A stretch of DNA of 14,705 bases, taken from positions 1 through 14,705 of the forward strand of contig CALVCY010000032.1 in assembly GCA_944326175.1 (NCBI GenBank). Reading direction: 5' to 3'. The position numbers and the translations under genes were made by a program. Source of the stretch: an uncultured Erysipelotrichaceae bacterium (lineage in GTDB: Bacteria > Bacillota_I > Bacilli_A > Erysipelotrichales > Erysipelotrichaceae). A model generated the notes under the pieces. The model saw nothing but the letters and a program-made list of their open reading frames with translations, was not told where the DNA came from and made no database searches. The first letter of the stretch is position 1, and the number at the start of each line of letters is the position of its first letter. This document shows positions 6,071 through 13,510 of this stretch, piece by piece.

Positions 6071-7021
6071 ATGACTGGGATTTCTGTCAATCGTTTGCTT
6101 ACTGTTAGCGGTGTGCAATGTGAACGTTTCGGGGGACGACTCGTTTATTATCCGATCCAACCCCATGCATTCAACGGGTGGTTAACACCATCGCTCGATG
6201 GGGATCATATCCATATCTTATCGCCTGTGAATCGTAACCGGTGCAAATGGTTGTGCCAACGGATCCTTTCAGCTTTACAAAAAGTGGCCAGTGCCAACAA
6301 TTATCCCTATGGTCATTACCATTGGTATATCCAAGGTGATTTTTATGGTGTGATGGATGATGGGTATTTATTGGAAACATTGTTTACCGCATTGTTATCT
6401 CAAACTGAAAACTGGCCATTGGACATCTATGGTCGTGCCATGGTTGCTTCCAAAGCCGCTAATACCATCGATCCACGCTATTATGGTTTTGCTGATATCT
6501 ATGCCACTTTGTTATCCATGGATCATCCTCAAGATCTGATTTATCTGGATACATTGATGTGTCAACATCAATATATCCATATCGTGGATGGTTTGACCAT
6601 TCAAATACTGCCCTTTGCCCGATTGCTGAAAGATCGTATCCAACGCCTTTCTGCGTTCACTCAAGCCGGAAAAGCCGCATTTGAGACCTTAGGTATCTTT
6701 TATCCCATCCACTCTCTTGCATCCGTTAGCGGTAGTGAATTGAATGAAACGAAATCCCAATTATCCCCAAAGGAATACCAAGCTGCACATTATGTCATTA
6801 GCCAAAGTGAAGCGAGTGATGCCATTGCCTCTTATACGAAAATCAAGGCTTGGGATCTTTATCGCATGGTTGCCGATCTATCGTTTACATCGGTGGTCAC
6901 TACGCGCAAAGGTCGACTTGCCTATGGTCACTTACTTGCTGATCATCCATTTTGCAACAAGATCCGCAAGATCTATCCTTGTGGGCATTTTGGCGTGTTG
7001 CTGAATTGGATCAAGATATAA
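6071..7021 (+). CDS. Galactokinase-like GHMP-fold protein with degenerate active site (probable pseudoenzyme)
   Basis: A 316-residue protein, shorter than galactokinases (about 390). By eye it follows the galactokinase order: GGRLVYYPIQPHAFNGWLTP (21-40) sits where GRVNLIGEHTDYNGGFVLP is expected; GDFYGVMDDGYLLET (89-103) replaces the glycine/serine-rich GLSSSA ATP loop; YYGFADIYATLL (137-148) matches the GxMDQ region and keeps an aspartate (Asp142); AAHYVISQSE (238-247) matches the helix before the ESH motif; YPCGHFGVLL (302-311) replaces GAGFGGC. The sugar-binding E, H and D and the ATP loop are lost, so kinase activity is unlikely and sugar sensing or scaffolding is plausible. AAAGGGAA precedes ATG 6071. 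Family call by pattern only. Confidence 0.6.
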   Translation: MTGISVNRLLTVSGVQCERFGGRLVYYPIQPHAFNGWLTPSLDGDHIHILSPVNRNRCKWLCQRILSALQKVASANNYPYGHYHWYIQGDFYGVMDDGYLLETLFTALLSQTENWPLDIYGRAMVASKAANTIDPRYYGFADIYATLLSMDHPQDLIYLDTLMCQHQYIHIVDGLTIQILPFARLLKDRIQRLSAFTQAGKAAFETLGIFYPIHSLASVSGSELNETKSQLSPKEYQAAHYVISQSEASDAIASYTKIKAWDLYRMVADLSFTSVVTTRKGRLAYGHLLADHPFCNKIRKIYPCGHFGVLLNWIKI

Positions 7022-7040
7022 CTTGAATTATTTTGTTGAC

Positions 7041-7086
7041 GATTGCAAAAACGATGATGGCTTTTACCGTCATCGTTTTTGCAATC
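7041..7086 (+). terminator. Terminator within a long perfect inverted repeat
   Basis: Arms of 17 bases (7041-7057 and 7070-7086) pair perfectly and the stem can extend inward by a T-G and two G-C pairs, leaving a loop of about 6 bases. The A-tract/T-tract within the arms gives a canonical terminator core (ACGATGATGG / CCGTCATCGT then TTTT) in both directions. It separates the galactokinase-like gene from the MarR promoter. Confidence 0.85.
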
Positions 7087-7142
7087 CATTTCCCTTGTGA
7101 ACTTCTCAACTATCAAAGATTGTGGGAACTCCAGTCGACTTC

Positions 7143-7170
7143 TTGACGAAACCATAATTATTCATAGAAT
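7143..7170 (+). promoter_or_regulatory. Promoter of the marR-ABC exporter operon
   Basis: TTGACG (7143-7148) and TAGAAT (7165-7170), with a 16-bp spacer, form the best promoter in the window. Predicted initiation near 7177 falls at the edge of the operator palindrome, leaving a leader of about 50 bases before ATG 7226. Confidence 0.7.
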
Positions 7171-7178
7171 TAGAACAG

Positions 7179-7195
7179 TATCGAACCATTCGATA
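7179..7195. promoter_or_regulatory. Palindromic operator, probable MarR autoregulatory site
   Basis: TATCGAACCATTCGATA is a perfect 7-bp inverted repeat around CCA, the size expected for a MarR dimer site. It lies immediately downstream of the -10, where binding would block transcription. GAACCAT recurs 15 bases further on (7198-7204), possibly a second half-site. Confidence 0.6.
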
Positions 7196-7225
7196 TTGAA
7201 CCATATAGTTGAAGGGAGGCAAAAT

Positions 7226-7705
7226 ATGTCGAAAACCAAACCGAATCTTGGTCATTCCATTCGTGGGATCGGTCATATGATCAACCGGTTGTTTCTTGCC
7301 AATGCCAAAGCCATGGGATTGGATGAAACGACCACCATGCATGCCTGGATCCTGCGGTATCTCAAAGACCATGAAAATCAAGTCGTGTTCCAAAAAACCT
7401 TGGAACAGGAATTTCGCATGCACAAAAGTTCGATGAGCACCATTTTGACATTGATGGAATCCAAAGGATTGATCAAACGAAGCGAAATGAGTGAAGATCA
7501 TCGCAAAAAACAACTCTTCTTGACCGATAAGGGAAAAGAATTGGAAAGCGCCATTAAAACAGTGGTCGAAACCACCGAAAATCAGATCCTGGAAGGGATC
7601 AATGATGATGAGTTGAAAGCCTGCAAATCAACTTTCAATAAGATCATCGAAAATTGCAAGAAAGGAGTCAACCGTCATGATCAAGACATTGCTGGCATCG
7701 CTTAG
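7226..7705 (+). CDS. MarR family transcriptional regulator
   Basis: A 159-residue winged-helix protein: N-terminal dimerisation helix, the helix-turn-helix around residues 52-80 (TLEQEFRMHKSSMSTILTLM), then the wing with the characteristic DHRKKQLFLTDKG (91-103), and a C-terminal helix completing the dimer interface. It probably represses its own operon and responds to a lipophilic or antibiotic-like ligand. GGGAGG at 7214-7219 sets the start at ATG 7226, six bases downstream. Its 3' end overlaps the first ABC gene by 29 bases, so the three genes are surely cotranscribed. Confidence 0.9.
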   Translation: MSKTKPNLGHSIRGIGHMINRLFLANAKAMGLDETTTMHAWILRYLKDHENQVVFQKTLEQEFRMHKSSMSTILTLMESKGLIKRSEMSEDHRKKQLFLTDKGKELESAIKTVVETTENQILEGINDDELKACKSTFNKIIENCKKGVNRHDQDIAGIA

Positions 7706-9413
7706 AGAATATAAGAAACCGGCAATCATGACCCCCATATTGGTGGCCATGGAAGTCATGATGGAAACATTGATCCCCACGATCATGGCCATGATCATCG
7801 ATAATGGGATCATGACCAAAAACATGGATAATATCCTGCATTATGGTCTGATCTTATTGGGTATGGCCATGGTCTCTTTATTCTGTGGTTGGGCCAATGG
7901 GGTGACAGCGGCCAAAGCATCCACTGGTTTTGCCAAGAACCTACGCCATGACATGTACTATAAGATCCAGGATTATTCATTCGCGAACATCGATAAATTC
8001 TCCACTGGGTCATTAGTCACCCGGATCACCACGGATGTCACCAACGTCCAAATGGCATTTCAAATGTGTACTCGGATCGCAGTCCGTGCACCATTGATGT
8101 TTGTCATGTCCTTGATCATGGCCATTCGGATCTCACCGACATTGTCCTTGATCTTTTTGGTGGCTTTTCCGGTAATGATGATCGCGATGGGATTGATCAT
8201 CAAAACGGTATTCCCGTTATTCAAAAAAGTATTTGAAGGCTACGATAAACTCAATACGACCATCCAGGAAAACCTCAATGGGATCAGGGTGGTCAAATCA
8301 TTCGTTCGAGAAGATCATGAGATCCATAAGTTCAAAGAAGATGTGGATTATATCTTTAAGAACAATTCTCTGGCTTCTCGCATCATGAACTTATCCATGC
8401 CATTGATGAGTCTGATCATGTATTCCTGCATCCTGTTTGTATCTTATAAAGGCAGTGAAATGGTCATTTTCGGTGGTTTGACCACTGGTGAATTGACGGC
8501 ATTGATCACGTATATCAACCAGATCTTGATGAGTTTCATGATGGTTTCCATGGTGATCATGATGATCACCATGAGTCAAGCGGATGCTGCACGTATCGTG
8601 GAAGTACTCAATGAAAAAAGTACCATCACATCCCCGGATGCACCCGTTGAAACCGTGAAGGATGGATCGATTGACTTCAATCATGTGTCATTCAAATATG
8701 CTGCGGATGATGAAGCCAATGCATTGACGGATATCGATATCCATATCCAAAGTGGTGAAACCATCGGTGTCATTGGTGGCACTGGGAGTGGTAAAACCAG
8801 TTTCGTTTCGCTGATCCCACGTCTTTACGACATCTCGGAAGGAGAGTTACTCGTGGGTGGCGTGGATGTACGAAAGTATGATCTAACCGCATTGCGCGAT
8901 AAAGTCGCCATGGTCTTGCAAAAAAACACCTTATTCTCCGGTACCATCAAAGAAAACTTACGATGGGGCAATGCCAACGCCAGTGATGATCAGATCAAGC
9001 ACGTTTGTCATATCGCCTGTGCCGATGAATTCATCGACAAGATGCCCAATGGTTACGACACTTACATCGAACAAGGTGGATCCAACGTTTCCGGTGGTCA
9101 AAAACAACGATTATGTATCGCCCGTGCTTTATTGAAAAATCCACGGGTGTTGATCCTGGATGATTCCACCTCAGCTGTGGATACCCATACTGATGCATTG
9201 ATCCGAACCAGTTTTGCCACCGAGATCCCGGATGTCACCAAGATCATCATTGCCCAACGGATCTCTTCCGTTGAACATTGTGATCGCATCATCGTCTTAG
9301 ATAAAGGCATGATCAACGGTGTCGGTACCCATGAAGAATTATTGAAAACCAACGAGATCTATCGACAGGTCTATGAATCCCAGCAGAAAGGAGGTATTTC
9401 CGATGAGCAATAA
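7677..9413 (+). CDS. ABC exporter half-transporter A (degenerate nucleotide site subunit)
   Basis: 578 residues: a six-helix exporter domain (about 15-300) and a nucleotide-binding domain. Walker A is GGTGSGKTS (367-375), the Q-loop Gln is 415, the signature VSGGQ (471-475). Walker B ends LDD, so Asp496 stands where the catalytic Glu is expected, and the H-loop has Gln527 for His. These two changes mark the subunit that supplies the non-hydrolysing site in heterodimeric exporters of the BmrCD/LmrCD/TM287-288 kind, while its intact signature serves the partner's site. AAAGGAGT precedes ATG 7677, within the marR gene. Likely role: MarR-controlled efflux of drugs or lipids; substrate unknown. 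Confidence 0.92.
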   Translation: MIKTLLASLREYKKPAIMTPILVAMEVMMETLIPTIMAMIIDNGIMTKNMDNILHYGLILLGMAMVSLFCGWANGVTAAKASTGFAKNLRHDMYYKIQDYSFANIDKFSTGSLVTRITTDVTNVQMAFQMCTRIAVRAPLMFVMSLIMAIRISPTLSLIFLVAFPVMMIAMGLIIKTVFPLFKKVFEGYDKLNTTIQENLNGIRVVKSFVREDHEIHKFKEDVDYIFKNNSLASRIMNLSMPLMSLIMYSCILFVSYKGSEMVIFGGLTTGELTALITYINQILMSFMMVSMVIMMITMSQADAARIVEVLNEKSTITSPDAPVETVKDGSIDFNHVSFKYAADDEANALTDIDIHIQSGETIGVIGGTGSGKTSFVSLIPRLYDISEGELLVGGVDVRKYDLTALRDKVAMVLQKNTLFSGTIKENLRWGNANASDDQIKHVCHIACADEFIDKMPNGYDTYIEQGGSNVSGGQKQRLCIARALLKNPRVLILDDSTSAVDTHTDALIRTSFATEIPDVTKIIIAQRISSVEHCDRIIVLDKGMINGVGTHEELLKTNEIYRQVYESQQKGGISDEQ

Positions 9414-11322
9414 CAATCGTCCAAGCGGCGGTCCACGTCGCGGCCCGCAAGGCAAAGCCAGTATGAGAGATATGGATTGGCATAGCCTGTGGCGGGTGAT
9501 GAAATACCTTTTCCGCTATAAATGGCATTATCTATTGGTGATGATCTGCATCATCATCACTGCCTTGGTCCAATCGGCCGGCAGTAAGTTCACTCAAACA
9601 TTGATCGATGATTACATTACCCCCTTGATGGGTATGGCCAATCCCAACATGAGTGGATTGTTGAGTGCTATTTTACAAATGGCTGCGATCTTTGCCTGCG
9701 GTGTGTTGGCTCAATTTCTCTATCAGCAATTGATGGTCATCATCAGTCAGGGCACATTACGCAAGATCCGTTTGGACTTGTTCAGTAAAATGGAGAGATT
9801 ACCGATCAAGTTCTTTGATACGCATACCCATGGCGATATCATGAGTTATTACACCAACGATGTCGATACGTTGCAGCAATTGATCTCTCAATCGATCCCG
9901 CAAACGATCCAACAGGCCATTACAGTGGTGGTGGTATTCTTTACGATGCTGACCACCAGTTGGCAAATGACCCTGTTTGTGGTGGTCTTCGTTTTCTTCA
10001 TCATGGTCATTTCCCGCTCCATCACCTCAAAAAGTGGCAAATATTTCATCGAGCAGCAAAAACAAGTCGCGGCGATGAATGGCTACATCGAGGAAATGAT
10101 GGAAGGGCAGAAAGTGGTCAAGGTGTTTACGTATGAACAACGGGCCAAGCAACGCTTCGACCAACGGAATGAAGCATTGTTCGATGCTTCGCGAAACGCC
10201 AATACCTTCTCCAATATTTTGATGCCGATCGTCGGTAACCTGGGGAATCTGGAATATATTTTAGTGGCCATCGTCGGTGGTGCATTGATGATCTTTGTAC
10301 CACAGGCGGGTTTGACCACCGGTGCGATCGCGGCTTTCTTGCAATTGAGTCGTAACTTTACCATGCCGATCCAACAAATCTCCATGCAACTCAACTCGGT
10401 GGTCATGGCCATGGCCGGTGCCCGTCGTGTATTTGAATTGATGGATCAACAACCGGAGGCGGATGAAGGGTATGTGGAATTGGTCAATGCCAAATGGGTC
10501 AATGGTCAATTACAGGAAACCGATGAAGAGACCATGATCTGGGCATGGAAACATCCCCATCATGATGGGCGTTTGACCTATACCCAGGTGCAAGGGGATA
10601 TCCGTTTCTATGATGTGGATTTCTCCTATGATCCAGCCAAGCAGATCCTATATGATATTTCCTTGTATGCCAAACCTGGTCAAAAGGTAGCGTTGGTCGG
10701 TGCGACCGGTGCGGGTAAAACCACCATTACTAATCTGATCAACCGGTTTTATGATATCCAGGATGGCAAGATCCGCTATGATGGGATCAATATCCGAAAG
10801 ATCAAAAAGATAGCGTTGCGTCGATCATTGGGCATCGTGTTGCAGGATGTGAATCTGTTTACCGGTACCATCATGGATAACATCCGCTATGGCAAACTGG
10901 ATGCAAGCGATGCCGAATGCATCGCGGCAGCCAAACTGGCCAATGCGCATGATTTCATCTGTCGGTTACCGCATGGTTATAACACGATCATCGATGGTAA
11001 CGGATCCAGTTTGTCCCAGGGACAAAAACAATTGATCTCTATTGCTCGTGCGGCGGTGGCTAATCCACCGGTAATGATCCTGGATGAAGCAACGTCCAGT
11101 ATCGATACCCGTACGGAACGATTGGTGCAAAATGGTATGGATGCATTGATGAATGGTCGAACCACATTCGTCATTGCCCACCGTCTAAGTACGGTACAGA
11201 ACAGTGATGTGATCATGGTCATGGAAAATGGTCATATCATCGAACGTGGCAATCATGATCAATTGATCGCCCAACATGGCAAGTATTACCAGTTGTATAC
11301 CGGTGGTCTTGAATTGGAATAA
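9403..11322 (+). CDS. ABC exporter half-transporter B (canonical ATPase subunit)
   Basis: 639 residues: a basic, Gly/Pro-rich N-terminal tail (1-20), a six-helix domain (about 38-325), an acidic linker insertion (about 351-398) common in this partner type, and the ATPase domain. Walker A is GATGAGKTT (433-441), Q-loop Gln481, signature LSQGQ (537-541), Walker B MILDE with catalytic Glu562, H-loop His593. The catalytic residues are intact, while LSQGQ departs from LSGGQ as in the partner that faces the degenerate site. It therefore forms the active site together with the previous subunit's VSGGQ. AAAGGAGGT (9387-9395) sets ATG 9403, overlapping the upstream gene by 11 bases; the in-frame ATG at 9373 has no such site. 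Confidence 0.92.
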   Translation: MSNNNRPSGGPRRGPQGKASMRDMDWHSLWRVMKYLFRYKWHYLLVMICIIITALVQSAGSKFTQTLIDDYITPLMGMANPNMSGLLSAILQMAAIFACGVLAQFLYQQLMVIISQGTLRKIRLDLFSKMERLPIKFFDTHTHGDIMSYYTNDVDTLQQLISQSIPQTIQQAITVVVVFFTMLTTSWQMTLFVVVFVFFIMVISRSITSKSGKYFIEQQKQVAAMNGYIEEMMEGQKVVKVFTYEQRAKQRFDQRNEALFDASRNANTFSNILMPIVGNLGNLEYILVAIVGGALMIFVPQAGLTTGAIAAFLQLSRNFTMPIQQISMQLNSVVMAMAGARRVFELMDQQPEADEGYVELVNAKWVNGQLQETDEETMIWAWKHPHHDGRLTYTQVQGDIRFYDVDFSYDPAKQILYDISLYAKPGQKVALVGATGAGKTTITNLINRFYDIQDGKIRYDGINIRKIKKIALRRSLGIVLQDVNLFTGTIMDNIRYGKLDASDAECIAAAKLANAHDFICRLPHGYNTIIDGNGSSLSQGQKQLISIARAAVANPPVMILDEATSSIDTRTERLVQNGMDALMNGRTTFVIAHRLSTVQNSDVIMVMENGHIIERGNHDQLIAQHGKYYQLYTGGLELE

Positions 11323-11338
11323 TGGTTCAACCCATAGT

Positions 11339-11370
11339 ATGAAAACGGAAGCGAAAGCTTCCGTTTTCAT
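11339..11370. terminator. Bidirectional terminator between convergent genes
   Basis: A perfect 14-bp stem (11339-11352 with 11357-11370) closed by a stable GAAA tetraloop has A- and T-runs in its outer arms. It lies between the ABC operon (stop 11322) and the convergent minus-strand gene (stop at 11377). Confidence 0.85.
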
Positions 11371-11376
11371 GTGGTG

Positions 11377-12111
11377 TTACCATTCGATATCTTGTGGATA
11401 AGGGAAGTAATAATCCAGATCTGACAGATGTTGCACTTGACTCGCTTTCATGTCCTGATTTAGATCATATTGCAGTTTTTTGCTTTCATAATGATCATGA
11501 TTGATCAGTTTGCGAATGACATTCACCAGATAGGAGGGTCTTTTTTTGGGGTCCCAATTAAGATAATCCAGATTCAATTGATCGATAAAAGGAAGAAAAA
11601 TAAAATAAACCGGACACATCTTTTCCAGATTGAGCATGGCTTGATCATCGCCTGGCATCGTCTTGAATCGTTTTTCGCCAACCGTTTGATGAAAGACGGA
11701 AAGCACCATGTATTGAAAGTAGCGAACGATGGCGATGCTGCTGTACAGTTTTTTGCGTTCTTGATTGTATGTTTCGATCAGCTCGGGATGACGTTGTGGT
11801 ACTAGCCGCTCGTTGATTCCCCAGAAATTGTTGATATTCCTTTCAATCAGGTAATTCAGCATCATTACTTCGAACATGGCCTCTGGCCACAAGATGCGGG
11901 TATGTTTCAACTTTGGTGTAGAATCGATTTGTGCATGGCGCAGGTCATAGCACAGTGCCAGAAGACGTTCATTATGCGCATTCTGGGATGGGGTTTGGAT
12001 CTCAATGGGTCCGACCAATACCCAAACGGCATCATAAAGCGAACGCAATTCGTCTTCATTGCCTTCAATTGTAATTCCTGTCAGATGGGGTGTGGATGTA
12101 ACGGTTAACAT
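11377..12111 (-). CDS. DUF6904-like protein of unknown function
   Basis: A 244-residue soluble protein with no membrane segment. The start MLTVTSTPHLTGITIEGN, the CYDLRHA block (54-60) and LWPEAMFEVMMLN (74-86) recall from memory the DUF6904 family, for which no function is established; this assignment needs a profile search. The rest is helical and Tyr/His-rich. A GAGGA site five bases before ATG (complement of 12117-12121) supports the start. It lies 33 bases after the HAD-IA hydrolase on the same strand with no terminator between, so it is probably the second gene of that operon. Confidence 0.7.
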   Translation of the reverse strand: MLTVTSTPHLTGITIEGNEDELRSLYDAVWVLVGPIEIQTPSQNAHNERLLALCYDLRHAQIDSTPKLKHTRILWPEAMFEVMMLNYLIERNINNFWGINERLVPQRHPELIETYNQERKKLYSSIAIVRYFQYMVLSVFHQTVGEKRFKTMPGDDQAMLNLEKMCPVYFIFLPFIDQLNLDYLNWDPKKRPSYLVNVIRKLINHDHYESKKLQYDLNQDMKASQVQHLSDLDYYFPYPQDIEW

Positions 12112-12144
12112 GGGTGTCCTCGCTTTTTATTAGTTATGAAACCA

Positions 12145-12810
12145 TTATATCGATAATAAGTTGGATTCGAACAATGGGATGCATTGATCGAGTCGATCAT
12201 ACACTCCATGGCATTGTGCAAGCCATTTTGAAGAAGGTTCTTTCATATCTGGAATGCAGATCACCGGGATCCCTGCATTGCATGCTGCTTTGATCCCGTT
12301 TTCACTGTCTTCGAAAACAACTGCATCACCTGGTTGGACCATCAATGCATCACAGGCTTTCAAGAATATCTCAGGATGTGGTTTGCTATGGGTGATGTCT
12401 TCCGCAAAAACGGTGGCAGAAAAGAAGTCCAAAAAGTGATGATCAGTTAAGATCTTTTCGGCTCTTTTTCGTGTGGAGGAGGACGCAACGGCCATCGGAT
12501 AACCCAGCGTTTTTAAATGAGTCAATAATGGATATACGCCGAACTTTAAATCGACACCTCGTTCAAGTAACACTTGCTCAGTGGTTTTGACCATCGTCAA
12601 ACCTTCTTCAACACTCCAGGGCAATTGATATGTCTGGATCAGTCGAGTCACATTTTTGATTTCCGTATTTCCAGAATAGTCCTTGGAGTATTGTGCTTTG
12701 GTAAAATCATGTCCAAGTGGCTGAAGCAACTGCTGATAGATCTTCCAGGAGATAATTTCCGTATCCACTAATAATCCATCCATATCAAATATCACGGCTT
12801 TTGGTTTCAT
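12145..12810 (-). CDS. HAD-IA hydrolase, beta-phosphoglucomutase/phosphatase-like
   Basis: 221 residues with motif I FDMDGLLVDTE (Asp9, Asp11), a helical cap (about 18-85), motif II ASSS (Ser110), motif III Lys143 in HSKPHPEIF and motif IV FEDSENGI (Glu167, Asp168). This pattern belongs to HAD subfamily IA with a C1 cap, which includes beta-phosphoglucomutase, 2-deoxyglucose-6-phosphatase and other small sugar-phosphate phosphatases; the sequence alone does not separate these. Cytoplasmic, Mg-dependent. AAAAGGAAA upstream of the ATG supports the start, and a TAGAAT lies a further 18 bases upstream. Confidence 0.88.
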   Translation of the reverse strand: MKPKAVIFDMDGLLVDTEIISWKIYQQLLQPLGHDFTKAQYSKDYSGNTEIKNVTRLIQTYQLPWSVEEGLTMVKTTEQVLLERGVDLKFGVYPLLTHLKTLGYPMAVASSSTRKRAEKILTDHHFLDFFSATVFAEDITHSKPHPEIFLKACDALMVQPGDAVVFEDSENGIKAACNAGIPVICIPDMKEPSSKWLAQCHGVYDRLDQCIPLFESNLLSI

Positions 12811-12835
12811 ACGTTGATTTCCTTTTGATAAATCT

Positions 12836-12841
12836 ATTCTA
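12836..12841 (-). promoter_or_regulatory. Putative -10 element of the HAD-IA operon
   Basis: On the minus strand TAGAAT lies 25 bases before the HAD-IA ATG, followed at a good distance by an AAAAGGAAA ribosome binding site. No convincing -35 hexamer is seen. Confidence 0.35.
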
Positions 12842-12877
12842 GCGGAATTTATCCAAGTAGTTTGATCAAGGCAGACA

Positions 12878-12991
12878 ATGAAAATGATCTGGCAGGATTT
12901 GACGGGTTATTATCGTACTCAATATTCTATGGTTAAATTTTGTATGGATCGCGATCGTTATTATGTTCTGATTATTTTCGACATATCATAA
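12878..12991 (+). CDS. Possible 37-residue small protein
   Basis: An ORF of 37 codons in the intergenic region between the divergent HAD-IA gene and mscL. AAGG (12868-12871) lies six bases upstream of the ATG. The product is rich in Tyr, Met and Asp/Arg and ends YYVLIIFDIS, with no clear membrane helix. Codons look like those of neighbouring genes. An ORF this short is not rare by chance, so this is only a candidate. Confidence 0.25.
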   Translation: MKMIWQDLTGYYRTQYSMVKFCMDRDRYYVLIIFDIS

Positions 12992-13012
12992 GAATCACGC
13001 AATACACGTCAG

Positions 13013-13043
13013 TTCACATTACCTGCATAATGCATGGTAAAAT
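13013..13043 (+). promoter_or_regulatory. Promoter of mscL
   Basis: TAAAAT at 13038-13043 is preceded by TGG (extended -10, TGnTAAAAT), with a TTCACA -35-like hexamer at 13013-13018 and a long 19-bp spacer. Initiation near 13050 gives a leader of about 30 bases containing the GGAG site. Confidence 0.5.
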
Positions 13044-13079
13044 ATAAAGGCTAATTAGAAGAAAGATGGAGTAGTCAAA

Positions 13080-13460
13080 ATGAAAAAATTTATGGAAGAG
13101 TTCAAGACATTTGCATTAAAAGGCAATGTCGTGGATATGGCCATTGGTGTCATCATCGGTGGTGCATTCACATCGATTGTCAATTCGTTGGTCAATGACA
13201 TCTTCACACCGTTGATTGGTGTGATCACCGGCGGATGGGATTTCAGTAATATGGTGATCACTGTCGGTACAGCCAATGTGATGGTCGGCAGTTTCATCAA
13301 TGCGGTGATCAGCTTCTTGATCGTAGCCTTGTGCTTGTTCAGTTTGGTCAAAGCCATGAATAAACTGATCAAGAAGAAAGCTGAACCCGCTCCGGCCCCG
13401 GCACCCAGCGAAGATGTGGTCTTATTGACAGAGATCCGCGATTTGTTGAAAAACAAGTAA
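13080..13460 (+). CDS. mscL: Large-conductance mechanosensitive channel MscL
   Basis: 126 residues, within the usual MscL length. The N-terminal amphipathic helix [20 protein letters not shown] leads into TM1 (about 14-45, with [20 protein letters not shown]), a short periplasmic-type loop with GGWDF, TM2 (about 67-93), a Pro-Ala linker (102-109) and the C-terminal helical bundle ([10 protein letters not shown]). It forms a homopentameric membrane pore that releases solutes when membrane tension rises on hypo-osmotic shock. GGAG at 13068-13071 is eight bases from ATG. Monocistronic, with its own promoter and a shared terminator. Confidence 0.97.
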   Translation: MKKFMEEFKTFALKGNVVDMAIGVIIGGAFTSIVNSLVNDIFTPLIGVITGGWDFSNMVITVGTANVMVGSFINAVISFLIVALCLFSLVKAMNKLIKKKAEPAPAPAPSEDVVLLTEIRDLLKNK

Positions 13461-13462
13461 AA

Positions 13463-13510
13463 ATCAAACAAAAGAATCGATCGGCTATAGATCGATTCTT
13501 TTTGTTTGAT
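13463..13510. terminator. Bidirectional terminator between mscL and the convergent gene
   Basis: A 13-bp perfect stem (13470-13482 with 13490-13502) extends by seven more pairs after one bulged T, around a 7-nt loop GGCTATA. The stop codon of the minus-strand gene (13485-13487) lies in the loop. T-rich sequence follows on both strands. Confidence 0.85.

Noticed and set aside
7079..7225. Upstream extension of the MarR frame
   Set aside because: It would cross the terminator, promoter and operator; GGGAGG before ATG 7226 and family length fix the start there.
9373..9402. Upstream in-frame ATG for the second ABC subunit
   Set aside because: No Shine-Dalgarno precedes it, while AAAGGAGGT is ideally placed for ATG 9403.
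11341..11352. Sequence TGAAAACGGAAGC resembling a cre half-site
   Set aside because: It is one arm of a perfect terminator hairpin between convergent genes and has no promoter context.
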